64,000 nucleotides of DNA from Symbiodinium natans (GCA_905221605.1 CAJNDS010002598.1:43501-107500); one strand, 5' to 3'. Positions 1-9,785 are shown, counted from the stretch's first letter. Numbers and translations: made by a program. Notes: generated from the letters alone by a model not told the origin.

Positions 1-42
1 TAAACCCTGAACCCTGAACCCTAAACCCTGAACCCTGAACAG

Positions 43-125
43 CAGGCGGCCCAGAGAAGGTCGGCTCTGGTGGCAGGCTTCGTTCCCCCGAAGAGGCCCT
101 CGCAGGAGCCCGGGTTGCGTTGCAA
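43..125 (+). CDS. Exon-like island, unidentified
   Basis: An open GC-rich island lies between telomeric tracts, after an acceptor-like AACAG and before an AA/GTGG donor. The frame begins QAAQRRSALVAG. No family recognised. Could be a relic. Confidence 0.35.
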
Positions 126-280
126 GTGGTTTCGGGTTTCGGGTTTCGGGTTTCGGGTTTAGGGTTTAGGGTTTAGGGTTTAGGGCGAACCTTGAACCTT
201 CTAGCAACCCTAGAATCTCGCTCTTCTCCTAGAGCCCGAAACGCTTAGAACCTACACCCGAAATTCGAAACCCGAAACTC

Positions 281-379
281 CTAACCCTAAACCCTAAACC
301 CTAAACCCTAAACCCTAAACCCTAAACCCTAAACCCTAAACCCTAAACCCTAAACCCTAAACCCTAAACCCTAAACCCT
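281..379. repeat. Telomeric array, CCCTAAA strand
   Basis: About fourteen near-perfect CCCTAAA units. Shorter TTTCGGG and TTTAGGG tracts precede it at 128-184 and follow at 490-570. The arrays run in both orientations, so this is internal telomere-like DNA and not a chromosome end. Confidence 0.95.
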
Positions 380-381
380 AA

Positions 382-487
382 GAGGAGCCGCAGGCCCAGG
401 GCCCTCGGCTGCGCTTTGGCCGCGGGCCTTTGGGCAGCGCGGCGCGGGCCGCGGCCCAGCGCCGCGAGGAGGAGGAAGCCGAGGCGG
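382..487 (+). CDS. Exon-like island, Glu/Ala-rich
   Basis: A very GC-rich island ends in the frame QRREEEEAEAG immediately before GGGGTTTAGG. The Glu/Ala-rich end resembles that of the island at 16780-16856 (AAAERAEAG), also cut off by a telomeric array. The frame is chosen on third-position GC, but others are open. Confidence 0.35.
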
Positions 488-574
488 GGGGTTTAGGGTT
501 TAGGGTTTAGGGTTCAGGACCCGGGTTCAGGGTGGAGGGTGTAGGGTTTAGGGTTTGGGATTTCGGGTTTAAGG

Positions 575-639
575 TTGGGATGTTCCCCCTTCTACAAACA
601 GTCCTTAATGGGATTGGTAGTTTAAGGGGGAACATCCCA
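575..639. mobile_element. Family A MITE (short copy)
   Basis: Termini TTGGGATGTTCC and GGAACATCCCA form an inverted repeat around an internal CAGTCCTTAATGGGATT. Flanks GTTTAAGG (567-574) and GTTTATGG (640-647) match at 7 of 8 bases, consistent with the 8-bp duplication seen in better copies. Confidence 0.8.
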
Positions 640-647
640 GTTTATGG

Positions 648-1484
648 GGAATAAACCCTTAGACCAGTTCCCTTAAGTTCCCTTAAGTTCCCTTAAAGCC
701 TTAAGCCCGTAACCCTAAACCAGAGGCGTGTCAGGAGGGCTTAAGTGTAGGGGTTTAGAGCGTGGTAAGGATTACAGGGGGTGCTAGTGGGGTTTGTAGG
801 TGTGTCATAGGGCATAAGAGAGCTTGTGGGGATTTCAGGGCTTGTAGGGGGAGGGGGCTGAAGCGGTTGTAGGGGTTGTAATTAGGGACTTCGAGGGTTC
901 TGGGAGCGTGCTTCAGGGTTATGGGCTTAGAGGGTTGGGCTTCTATTGGTGCTTTTGCTTCGATTCTTCTCAAGAGTCTTACGGGTTCTAGTCTCAATTT
1001 CAACTTCGGAGGCGGGCCTTCAATGAACTGAGGCTTTCGGGCGCAAGTTGGATTTCCACAGGGGCTTTTGGTTGCTAGGGTTTACTGAAGCGGTTGGGTT
1101 CAGGATCCGGTAAAGCCCGAAACCGTGCGCCTTCAACCTTGGGGGCTACGAATGGCTCACAGCGGGGGGCTTCAACTTGTTGGGGAGTGCCGCCTTTTGG
1201 AATTTTAGGAAACGAGTAAGGTTGGTGGTTTTCAAGAAGGTAAGATGCTTGGGAGGAGCGTTCAAGGGTAAAACAAGGGCCCTGAGCTCGGAAGTCAGTG
1301 GGCCAGTGGAGTAGAATTCAGAAAGAAAGAACGAACAGAAGACGATCGAGTTCCGAAAAAACCTAAACCCTAAAACCCCTACACCGCTCCCAAAACCCTC
1401 AGCCCTGCTTAGCTGATGGATCTGTCAAGTGTTCTTACCTCGATGTGTGGATCGTAGGCTCTTTCGCTCGACCTGTCCCCTAAA
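648..1484. other. No gene recognised
   Basis: Degenerate telomere-derived sequence with short repeats of TTCCCTTAAG near 668-700 and mixed-composition DNA after about 1010. No convincing exon or RNA was seen. Confidence 0.5.
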
Positions 1485-1917
1485 CCCTGAACCCTCAACC
1501 CTCAACCCTCAACCCTCAACCCTAAACCCTAAACCCTAAACCCTAAACCCTAAACCCTAAACCCTAAACCCTAAACCCTAAACCCTAAACCCTAAACCCC
1601 AACGCATAAACGCGCGCCCCAGAGCTCAGCTGGGCCCAAAGCTCCTGAACCGAAAGCTCTCTGAACCTCATCCCCCAGTTCCCCTAGACCCCAAACCCTA
1701 AACCCCTAAGCCCTATAAAACCCCAAACCCTAAACCCCTAACCCCCAAACCCCGAACCCCAAACCCCTAACCCCTAAACCCCTAACCCCTAAACCCCAAA
1801 CCCTAAACCCGAAACCCTAAACCCCTAACCCGAAACCACAACCTCTAAACCCCCAAACCCTAAACCCGAAACCCTAAACCCGAAACCCCAAACCCTAAAC
1901 CCCAATCCCCACACCCT
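1485..1917. repeat. Telomeric array with degenerate extension
   Basis: Nearly pure CCCTAAA units run to about 1600. Decayed variants (CCCCAAA, CCCGAAA, CCCCTAA) follow from 1690 to 1917. Confidence 0.9.
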
Positions 1918-1939
1918 AGACCTGCCCTGCTTTGCTGAG

Positions 1940-2014
1940 GCAGCCCTGAGCATCCAGCGGAGTATCGGCAAGTCGCCCATGGGCCTCTACCCAGCGCTTT
2001 GGGCCCTCAAATGG
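1940..2014 (+). CDS. Exon, unidentified gene
   Basis: After TTTGCTGAG, 25 open codons begin AALSIQRSIGKSPMG and end WALKW at a GTTTTGG donor. Codon use is GC3-rich. Intron phase is 0 at both ends. No family recognised. Confidence 0.5.
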
Positions 2015-2440
2015 GTTTTGGGGGGTTTTGGGGGTTTTGGGGGTTTGGGGTTTAGGGTTTGGGGGTTTTAGGGTTTAGGGTTTAGGAGTTTTCCTAGCCG
2101 TAAAAGAGGGGTTTTGGGTTTTGGGGGGTTTGGGTTTGGGGTTTAGGGTTTTAGGGTATGGGGTTTAGGGTTTAGGGATTTTTGGTGTGTGGGGTCACAT
2201 GTTTCGGCTTCGAGGGAGTTTCGGGTTTAGCTGTTTCATTCCACAGTCAATGCAGAGAGTGCTTGTGGTTCCAGCTAGTTTATTGGAGCCCGGATAAAAA
2301 AGTTTCCGAAGACAGCTCTATTGGGAAACGGTTTCAGCAAGATCTCTGAATCTCGACGGGTTATAGCTATAGACACCCTAAACCTAAACCCTAAACCCTA
2401 AACCCTAAACCTCAAACTTTATACCTTAAAGCGCCAAAAA
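2015..2440. other. Degenerate TTTAGGG/TTTTGGG tract, no gene
   Basis: Tracts of GGGTTTTGGGG and TTTAGGG to about 2190, then about 190 bases of unique DNA without a clear exon, then a short CCCTAAA array at 2380-2412. Confidence 0.6.
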
Positions 2441-2441
2441 G

Positions 2442-2518
2442 AACTCAAGCTCGCGGTCTTTGATATTGAGGTCTACGACATCCCGCGGCAGGTGGCCCTG
2501 GAGTTTACCGGCGTGAAG
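2442..2518 (+). CDS. Exon, unidentified gene
   Basis: The open frame reads LKLAVFDIEVYDIPRQVALE and ends TGVK at an AAG/GTGGGG donor. Codon bias is strongly protein-like. It is framed by telomeric arrays 30-60 bp away on both sides. Confidence 0.55.
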
Positions 2519-2822
2519 GTGGGGGAGCTTTGCAAAATCAGGTCGAGGGTTTGACGAATGGTTTAGGGTTTAGGGCGGTCCGTGCCGGCAGGTCCCTAAA
2601 CCCTAAACCCTAAGCCCTAAACCCTAAACCCTAAACAAGGCTGTCCCCGAAACTCCGAGCAGTTCTTTTTTGCTTTTGGAATTGAGCTCCAGTTTAGCAG
2701 CGGGGGGAGGCTCACCCTAAACCCGAAGCCCTGAACCCCGGAACCTGAACCCCAAGCCCCAAACCCGAAAAAGCCTGATCCCCCAAAACCCTAAGCCCGA
2801 AGCCCCAGGCCCCCTAAAGTTA

Positions 2823-2937
2823 GGGTTGAGGGTTTAGGGTTTAGTGTTTAGGGATAGGGTCTAGGGTTTAGGGTTTAGGGTTTAGGGTTTAGGGTTTAGG
2901 GTTCAGGGTTTAGGGTTTAGGGCTCAGGGTTTAGGGT
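2823..2937. repeat. Telomeric array, TTTAGGG strand
   Basis: About fourteen TTTAGGG-like units with occasional variants, directly upstream of the next exon. Confidence 0.9.
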
Positions 2938-2964
2938 GCCAAAGCCCTGCTTCGGCTGTTCCAG

Positions 2965-3057
2965 GGCACCTCCCTACTGCGCCAAGGTCCTCCAGCCTGC
3001 GTCGCTGCAGCACGCGCTGGCGGAGGCCTCCAGATCGGTGGCGCGGATGTCTGGAAG
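2965..3057 (+). CDS. Exon, unidentified gene
   Basis: A good acceptor (CTGTTCCAG) is followed by an open frame APPYCAKVLQPASLQHALAE, then SRSVARMSG, and an AAG/GTTTAGG donor that is itself the first unit of a telomeric array. Family unknown. Confidence 0.6.
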
Positions 3058-3074
3058 GTTTAGGGTTTAGGGTT

Positions 3075-3637
3075 TAGGGTTTAGGGTGTTTGGTATTTGG
3101 GGTGGGGGTGGGGGGTGTGTTAGTGGGTTTAGGCTTTACTGGGTAGCTGAATGAGTACACGTTACACTTTTGGGGATACCATAATCCGCTATGGAGCTGA
3201 AAGTGTGCACTTTTTCGGGGCTGTTGAACGCAGCAACTAAGTTTAGGGGTTAAACATGCCTTGGTCTGTCGCAAGCGTCTCAGGTGCTGCGCGAGGCTTG
3301 CAGGCTTCATGTCCCCAGGTCTCTGCATGCTTTCAGCGATTAAGCCTTCCAAGGGTGCACGCGCTTGAGCTGTAGATTTCACACCAGGAGGAGCCAGACA
3401 GGGATGTTTGGAAACTTGGTAAGTCATTTAAGTGACAGGTGCGCGTGAGTACGGGGCTTAACTTTCCTCACCCCAGTAAGAATTAAGGCTACTGAAGAAC
3501 CTAGTAGTATTCAAAACTAAGGTGTAATATCTAAGTGCTTGAGCAACAGAAGCCTACATATTATTATCATATTTATTTGGTGATGACATACTATGTTTGT
3601 TTATATAGAATATGGTTCCCTTTGCTCTTGTCGCTAG
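3075..3637. other. Unique AT-richer spacer
   Basis: From about 3440 the composition is clearly more AT-rich (3530-3630). It ends in the pyrimidine-rich acceptor TTGCTCTTGTCGCTAG. The spacer reads as intronic or intergenic. Confidence 0.4.
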
Positions 3638-3715
3638 ATCCTCGGCTGAAATATCCGTGGGAAGCCGCTCCAGCCGAAAGAATGCCCGAACCCTGAGCCG
3701 CAGCTCCGAACTGGG
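3638..3715 (+). CDS. Exon, Ser/Arg-rich
   Basis: Follows the acceptor TTGTCGCTAG. The frame SSAEISVGSRSSRKNAR continues to SRSSEL and a GTTTGTAGG donor. Low-complexity composition makes the call tentative. Confidence 0.4.
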
Positions 3716-3798
3716 GTTTGTAGGTTCCCAAGGCCTAACCCCACACCCTAGACCCTAAACCCGAAACCCTAAACCCTAAACCCCACACTGCGGCCAAG

Positions 3799-3936
3799 GT
3801 GAAGTGGTCCGCCTCCGGCGATGGCGCCGCCCTGCTGGAAGGCGGCGGTGCCGAGCAGATCGAGGCGGGCAACGAGCCTGCGGAGGAGGGCGAGGAGGAG
3901 GATGCTGGGCTGCGCAGCGTCGCTTGGGGGCTCAGG
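3799..3936 (+). CDS. Exon, acidic unidentified protein
   Basis: 46 open codons start VKWSASGDGAALLEGGG and end EEEDAGLRSVAWGLR at AGG/GTTTAGG. Third positions are almost all G or C. Left boundary CCAAG/GTG. No family recognised. Confidence 0.55.
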
Positions 3937-4589
3937 GTTTAGGGGAATGGAGATGGTTTTCCTTGCTCGGGTGTGTGAGAGCCCACTGTGTGCATGATTC
4001 ATTGGTTGTGGTGCCATAGCCCTTTGCTGCCGAGGAATGGGTGGAGGAAGAGGAACCGGCCGAGTGAGAGCTGCTTGTGTGGAGAGAGCCAAGAAGGGCA
4101 TTTGCCGAAGCCCTTCATCTTGGCCCAGTTCGGCCTCGCATGTTTCCACCCGAGGTGAAATGTCGGCTAGGCGCCCATAGAGGTCCTAGGGGGAGTCATC
4201 GAGGCCACGTGCAGTCATCAGTGTGATATGCCAGATTTTTTCTTTCAGGGCGATCTGTGGGGGCCTAACCTAAAGATGAACCTGACCTGACCTGCGAATC
4301 AGCCAAAGAAATGGCATGCTCGCCCGTGCGGGTGTCATGTGAGCCTGGGACTGCTGGGGGCAGTCTCTCGGGGGCCTCATCGGGAAGTATTGGGGGTCTG
4401 ATTTTCCTGTCTTAAGGGTTGTCGTAGTTTGAGGTGCATGAAGGTTCGACTTTTGTTATAGACCCATGTGTGCTGAGTGGGGGCTGTGAGGAACTGGCGA
4501 GAGTACTTCGCTACAAGCGGGTTCGGAGCAGCATAAATGCTCGAGGTAGCCCAGTGCTGTGTTTGATTGTCGTGGCCCCACCAAGTGCC
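3937..4589. other. Upstream region of the chitinase gene
   Basis: About 650 bases with no strong exon. A pyrimidine-rich TTTTTTCTTTCAG near 4237-4250 is a possible acceptor (cis or spliced-leader). An in-frame ATG exists at 4434, but the codons up to 4589 look non-coding. Confidence 0.4.
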
Positions 4590-7500
4590 ATGTTGCTCTT
4601 GCTAGTACCACTGGCGTTCCTCGCGGCCCACGCGGTCATGCAGAACTGTACGGGCTCCTGTGAAGACAAAGACTCCTTATCCTGGCTCCAGAGCCGGCAC
4701 TTGCGTGAGACTATGGGCTCCAGCAAGGCATGCGACTGTGTTTACATCATCCAGTCCGGAGACACCTGCTGGGCGATTGCCAAGGACTACTTTGGAGTGG
4801 AATACCCGGCGGTTCAGGTGATAAGCACAGGAGAGACTTGCCCGAAAGCCGAGCTCTTTGTGGGCAGCGAAGTCTGCGTCACTGGGCCTACCAAAGGCAA
4901 GGAGAAGTGCGAGGGCGGCCCAGAACCCGGTCCCAAGTGCATCTACATCGTGCAGAAGGGCGACACATGCTGGACAATGGCCAAGGATTACTTCGATGTT
5001 CCCTACTCCTCGATCACGGACATGCGGTCCGGCGAAAAATGCCCCTGCGAGCTCTGGGAGGGAGACGAGATGCAGATTGAGAATCCGGCAAAGGGCCTGG
5101 AGAAGCTCGGGCCCAGAGTAGGCCCTTATTCGCTTTTTATAGGGCTTGGGTTCCGTTCTAACCCCCTTGAGACCAAAAAGGGCACCCTTTTATTTCTAGG
5201 GTACTTTTTGGTCTAGGAAGTGCGAGTCCACTACATCTCCGGGACCCACCCTGCCGCCATCTCCGGGACGTTGCGAGTGGCCGGAGAACTTCCAGACCGA
5301 GCTGTACTGGATGCCCGACACTGAGAAGCCGGGCAGCACCTGGGTATCTTACGTCTTCCTGCATTTACCCTAGTTTAGACCCACGTGTGTTGTGCTAATT
5401 TACGGTTACCTTATATGGGGAATCGACCTACCCCCTACCCTCTCCTGAACCCCTCCCCCCTTATAACCCCCCTTATACCCCCCCCCCCCTTATACCCTCC
5501 CTTATACCCCCCCTTAAAACCCCCCCCCCCCTTTATACGTCCCCTTCTTCTACCCCCTCCTTCTTATACCCCCCCCCCCTTATACCCCCCCTTATACCCC
5601 CCCCTTATAGCCCCCCTTATACCCTCCCCTTATACCCCCTTATCTTCCGAGGGCTTTTTAAACGCCCAGCCAAGGAAGGATCCTCTTCCCTCCGCCAGCA
5701 TTCTGAAGCGCGTGACGAAGGTGATCATGGCCTTTGTGGGGTCCTATGCCTATACCAAAGAATCGGATTCTAGGATGCCCAGAAGTTTCCCCAAAATTTT
5801 TGCTATTTTTTTTTGGGGGGGTGGGTGGGGGGGGGGGGGGGTGGGGGGGTTTAGGTTCCCTTATGCAACCCCTTTAAGCAATAAAAAGGGGGGGCGCCCT
5901 TCTTTGATCCCAGGTTCCTGGCAAACCTAGGATTGGAAACTGTACAAGTGTGAGTCCCAGTGCACCTTCCCCACCAGATGGCCGCTAATGGAGATGCTTG
6001 GTACATGAGTGAGTCCCTAAACCCTAAACCCTAAACCCTAAACCCTAAACCCTAAACCCTTTTTTGGGGGGTCTATGACCTCAGCAACTAAGGATGGGCC
6101 AGGAGTGGGCCAGGAAGATGAAGGCCGTGAACGCCAACCTCGAGGTGGCTCCCTTCTTGTAGTATAAACCCCTAAAGCCTACACCCTATAAATTAATACG
6201 GCGCCATGATAATAGGGACCCAAAAAGGGACCCGAATTTTGAGAACTACCCAGGTGACGATCTCCTTTGGTGGCTGGAACCAGGGGCCCGGCGATCAGGA
6301 CTTGAATCTTGGAGCTGGTACCCTTTACCGTTTTTCAGGGTTCCGCGTGCCCTTATAAAGCAACCACAAGAATGGCAAGATGGTTACCGGGCTGCCAAGG
6401 AATTGCTACGAGATTTCCGGCTGCTACGCCGACGTCTCACACTTGGCCGACGAGCTGGCGCAGCTAAATGGTGAGGCCATTGATGGTATTGACCTGGACT
6501 ACGAGATGTCTGAGGACCCAGCGTCGGCCCTTATTCCCCTCTCTTTTGTTTCGTTGTTTTTTTTAAAGGTCTCTTTTTTGGTTTGTTTTGTTATTGTGTT
6601 TTTAGGGTTTTGGTTCCCTGAATAAGCCCTCGTTAACCAAAAAAGGGCACCTTCTTTGTTCCCCTAGGTATCTCTTGGGGCTAGAGAGTGAGGACCTGGC
6701 GTCCGGCAAGGGGGTGACTTTCCTGGGCCTGCTGAGCCAAGCGCTACAAGAGCGTGGAGTTCACGTCTCTCAGGCGCCCCCCCCAAACCCTAAAGCCTAA
6801 ACCCCAAACCCCAAACCCTAAACCCTAAACCCTAAACCCTAAACCCTAAACTACCCCAAACCCTAGCCAATTGGTTAACAAGTACCATGGAGTTCACGTC
6901 TCTCAGGCGCCCCAGCCGCCCTACTTCGACACTTCGGGGCCAGGTGGGGGCTCCTACACAAAGCTCCTGCAGGAATCTGGGTCATTCTTTAAAATATTTT
7001 TCAGTTTTTTGTGAATACTTAAGCCCAATCTAGGATGCCCAGTAGTACCCTTATTCCCTTTTTGGGGGGGGGGGGGGGTTTAGGTTCTCTTATAAACCCC
7101 TTTAAGCAAAAAAGGGCACCCTTTTTAAGCCTAGGTTACTGGGCAGCCTAGCAATAAGGAACAAACATGATCATCATGCTTAGACAGCAGCACCCCCAAG
7201 AATGGTGCAGGATTTCCCCGGCTGCAAGAAAGACTCCATGGCGATTCAGTACTACAATAACCCGAACTTCGCCATCGGCAAGGATGATGAGAACATCGCC
7301 GAGAATTACTGGAAGGCCGTGGCGGAGATGGGCGGGGACGCTTCGAAGGTGCTCTTGGGCTTGTGCTTCGTGGATTGCAATGATGGCTACAGGGCCTACG
7401 ACCCCAGCTTTCCCGGGAAGAGCCAAACCTTGGCGCCCAACCTGCTCAACACCGTGATGTCCCAGGGCACGGGCTTCGGCGGAATCATGATTTGGGCCAA

Positions 7501-8637
7501 CCCGCATTCGAAGCTCGGTAGGCCTTGGGGATAGTTCATATTGTTTTCCCTTATTTGGGTTTAAAGGAGCCATACTTAGGAATATTTTTCAGAGGGTTTT
7601 GAGTGCCGTCCTAGGAAGAAGAGCAGCAAATGCAAGGATGCCAGTGGGAACCTCGACGGCTGCTATCCTCAGATGCCGGCGTGGCTGGACACAATCTGCT
7701 ATTCTGTGGGAGGCACACCAGCGCCCAGACCACCACCGCCACCAGTGCCAGAAGACGGCTACAACGGGCAGTTTGTGATCCCCGCCTCTTGGGGGTCCTC
7801 CTCCTGGAAGTACAAGGGCCCCAGTGGGCCGCTTGGCATCTGCTTCGGCGGCGCCAGCATCATCGAGGAGAACACCGTTGCCGGATGCGACCCGGGCGGA
7901 TCGACCTATCTCGTCACGGCCGAGTTGCTGACGGAGGGCGGGCAGAAGTTCTACGACTTCGGCGGCGGCGACGCCAAGCCGACTCAGTGGTACACCGAGG
8001 ATCTCTTAGCCAAGCTGGCTGACTACATGGACACCCTGGTCGGCAGCTACGATGGCATCTTGTATGACATTGAGACTTTCCCAGAGGACTTCAACCCAAC
8101 GACCATGAAGAGTGCCCTTGACGCCTCCTTCTCCCTCGCCAAGTCCAAAGGACTGAACATCATCGCCAGCACGTCGTACACGGCCCCGTACCAGCCGAAC
8201 AACTATCCTGCGGACTACCACCAGCGTGCAGATGATGTGTGGAAGCATGTCCTGGCTAACCCGGACGTCGACATCTTTTCCCCCCAGTTCTATGGCTCGG
8301 ACGGCAAGACGGCCTCGATAGTGGAAACCTCCGGGAGCTCTGTCAAATTCACAACGTGGGTGGACACCATCCAAGACCCTTCCGGGAGGATCCGCCCCAT
8401 CTTGAAAGAATCTATGCTGTTCAGTAGTATACTTTTTTGCTTTTTGGGGTTCTGGGTTCCCTATTTTCGGTAAGCGCCCCAACAAGCATGTACCTTTTTT
8501 CCCCGGGTCACTGAACACCTAAGGCGTATTCTGAGCAGTACTATGAGAACCAGGTGGCTGCCATGGAGCAGCAGTGCAAGAGCACCGTCCCCAAGGAGTT
8601 CTGCCAAGGTGGCTACATCCTCTGGGGGGGTCCTTGA
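4590..8637 (+). CDS. Secreted LysM/double-GH18 chitinase-like protein
   Basis: Predicted to bind and cleave chitin-type beta-1,4-GlcNAc polymers outside the cell. Proposed exons: 4590-5101, 5217-5343, about 5709-5765, 5931-6012, 6093-6144, 6254-6303, 6400-6511, 6687-6773, 6907-6980, 7201-7517, 7593-8407, 8524-8637 (TGA at 8635). The start at 4590 is chosen because it opens a signal peptide (MLLLLVPLAFLAAHA). Two Cys-rich LysM-like repeats follow (residues about 48-98 and 116-166; QSGDTCWAIAKDYF, QKGDTCWTMAKDYF). The first GH18 domain shows ISFGGW (exon 6), the catalytic DGIDLDYE (6482-6505) and GGIMIWANP (exon 10). A proline-rich linker leads to a second GH18-like domain with DGILYDIE (8051-8074), which lacks the middle Asp but keeps the Glu. 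Exon phases fit except in exon 4, where the frame shifts between YKC and MAANGDAW (5952-5977). The 5343/5709 and 6511/6687 boundaries are uncertain. Introns are built of MITEs and telomeric repeats. Confidence 0.85.
5106..5216. mobile_element. Family D introner, chitinase intron 1
   Basis: Begins CTCGGGCCCAGAGTAGG and ends GGTCTAG. GAAG flanks it on both sides (5102-5105 and 5217-5220). Splicing GA/GAAG...CTAG/GAAG rebuilds the codons CTG GAG AAG TGC, giving KGLEKCE, which parallels KGKEKCE after the first LysM repeat. Confidence 0.85.
5344..5708. other. Chitinase intron 2, low-complexity CCCCTTATA
   Basis: Starts at a GTATCT donor. Most of it is a degenerate repeat of CCCCCCTTATAC (5430-5640). 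The acceptor is ambiguous: CCGCCAG at 5698 or CTGAAG at 5708, the latter giving phase 0. Confidence 0.6.
5770..5930. mobile_element. Family C introner, chitinase intron 3
   Basis: Begins CTAGGATGCCCAG and ends CTGGCAAACCTAG, flanked by GATT at 5766-5769 and 5931-5934. Its loop is expanded by a G-rich run at 5814-5850. Removing the element plus one GATT joins GAA TCG to GAT TGG, a GA...AG intron. Confidence 0.85.
6013..6092. repeat. Chitinase intron 4, telomeric repeats
   Basis: About six CCCTAAA units (6016-6060) lie between a GTCCC donor and an AACTAAG acceptor. Splicing joins AGT GA to G ATG and gives YMSEMGQEWARK. Confidence 0.7.
6308..6399. mobile_element. Family B introner, chitinase intron 6
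   Basis: Begins CTTGGAGCTGGTACCC and ends ATGGTTACCGGGCTGCCAAG. GAAT flanks both sides (6304-6307 and 6400-6403). Excision restores GAC TTG AAT TGC (DLNCYE) with a GA...AG intron. Confidence 0.85.
6512..6686. mobile_element. Family D-like element, chitinase intron 7
   Basis: Starts GAGGACCCAGCGTCGGCCC. It contains the shared core (GGTTCCCTGAATAAGCCC, CCAAAAAAGGGCACC) and ends near GGGGCTAGAG. No exact 4-bp duplication is left, so the splice points are provisional. Confidence 0.65.
6774..6906. repeat. Chitinase intron 8: telomeric array plus family E end
   Basis: CCCTAAA repeats (6784-6865) and a family E right end (about 6867-6888, AATTGGTTAACAAGTACCATGG) sit between two identical 26-bp segments (6755-6780 and 6888-6913). 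The CAG/GC of copy one is the donor and the CAG of copy two the acceptor. Confidence 0.85.
7030..7151. mobile_element. Family C element in chitinase intron 9
   Basis: Begins CTAGGATGCCCAGTAG and ends TACTGGGCAGCCTAG, flanked by CAAT at 7026-7029 and 7152-7155. It lies inside the larger intron 6981-7200 (GG/GTCATTC donor, CCCCCAAG acceptor). Confidence 0.9.
7518..7592. other. Chitinase intron 10, dispersed sequence
   Basis: A GTAGGCC...TTTTTCAG intron of 75 bases. A clearly related copy, with the same ends and similar flanks, occurs at 13411-13483. Confidence 0.75.
8408..8523. mobile_element. Introner-like element, chitinase intron 11
   Basis: Ends show TGTTCAGTAGTA and TCACTGAACACCTAAG as an inverted repeat around the B/C/D-type core (GGGTTCCCTATTTTCGG). 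The GA donor gives ILK joined in phase 0 to AYSEQYYENQ. No intact target duplication remains. Confidence 0.7.
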
Positions 8638-8680
8638 AGACCTTTTGAAGGGTTGCGGCTTCAGGGTTTTCGTAGGGGTA

Positions 8681-8771
8681 CCCTAAACCCTAAACCCTAA
8701 ACCCTAAACCCTAAACCCTAAACCCTAAACCCTAAACCCTAAACCCTAAACCCTAAACCCTAAACCCTAAG
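8681..8771. repeat. Telomeric array downstream of chitinase
   Basis: About twelve perfect CCCTAAA units begin 44 bases after the stop codon. Confidence 0.95.
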
Positions 8772-9785
8772 GGGGTTTGGGGTTTTGGGCGACTTTGAAA
8801 CTCCCAAGGGCCCTTCGTGGGCCAAGACTCAGGACGGCCACCACAGAGGGTGGTTGCGCCGGTGTCCGTAGCTCGAGTTCCTGGGCCAACGTAGCCCGGC
8901 ATCTGCTGATCCTCTGATCCTCTGCGGTTTTGGTTCAAGTCTTTACGAAAAGAAGGGGCCCCTAATATAGTCCCCCAAATAGTAGGATCCCCTTCTAACA
9001 AGGACCCCAAGAAGGCACCCCGTTGGGGAGTCAGGGTCTTGGATAATCTTCTTCTCGCATGGATCAGAGAGAGTGCATGAACAGATTGTTGACGCGCGAT
9101 AGGTGGCCAGTACTCGAATATAGAAGCATCGACAATAGAGTAGCAGAGATGAGAGGTACCAGGGTATAGGTAGCGAATACTACACAATGCATAGCAGATA
9201 GCACATCTAAGAAGCACCGGTCTGAATAACAAAAAGTATCTCCTACATTCTACATAACCTAGGCAATGCAATTTTCATGTTGTCAAATGCTGTATGCAAC
9301 ATTAATTTATAGTATATGCAGTCTAGAAAGTTCATATACAAGTTCTATAATTTGGAACCTGCAACATGTTATATAACAGATCTGAAGCACACAAGTACTA
9401 TATCATACCATCTAACATATAGACGTATGTGGTACATGGTACATATTTTGCAGATGTACTTTGAGGATATTGTGTATGTGTATATGTTGATACGATGCGA
9501 TGTGTACATACACACACATATATATATATAACATACATATATAGAGATCCACAATACGAAGCTCAGAAAGCCATTCGCGCTGGAGGTACGTGAGGGTGGA
9601 TCGTTTGGTATAGCTCTTTTGGGGGCCTCCTCAAACCCATGAAAGCAGCGGCCCCTAACGTGCGGAAACCTCAGTTTCAAGCGTTTGCTCTGCAGCAGGG
9701 CGATCCGTAGGCTGACAGCGAGTTGAGCCTATGGAACATAGCTTGAATTACACGGAACTATAGGGTTTGGGGTTTAGGGGTTACT
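8772..9785. other. No gene recognised
   Basis: A remnant with GGATCCCC and AAGGACCCC blocks at 8944-9020 resembles family I. AT-rich DNA with TATA/CACA microsatellites (9505-9545) follows. The open frames here are AT-driven and not protein-like. Confidence 0.5.

Noticed and set aside
1-400. Window start as a true chromosome end
   Set aside because: Arrays here are short, alternate in orientation and resemble the internal arrays found throughout the window.
3769-4149. Minus-strand frame opposite the 3799-3936 exon
   Set aside because: The plus frame has the better codon bias and splice sites. The minus frame includes translated telomeric repeat.
4434-4589. Chitinase start at the upstream in-frame ATG
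   Set aside because: The extra 52 residues would bury the signal peptide that starts at 4590.
9316-9680. Tyr/Ile-rich frames near 9.4 kb
   Set aside because: AT-rich microsatellite DNA with no coding bias.
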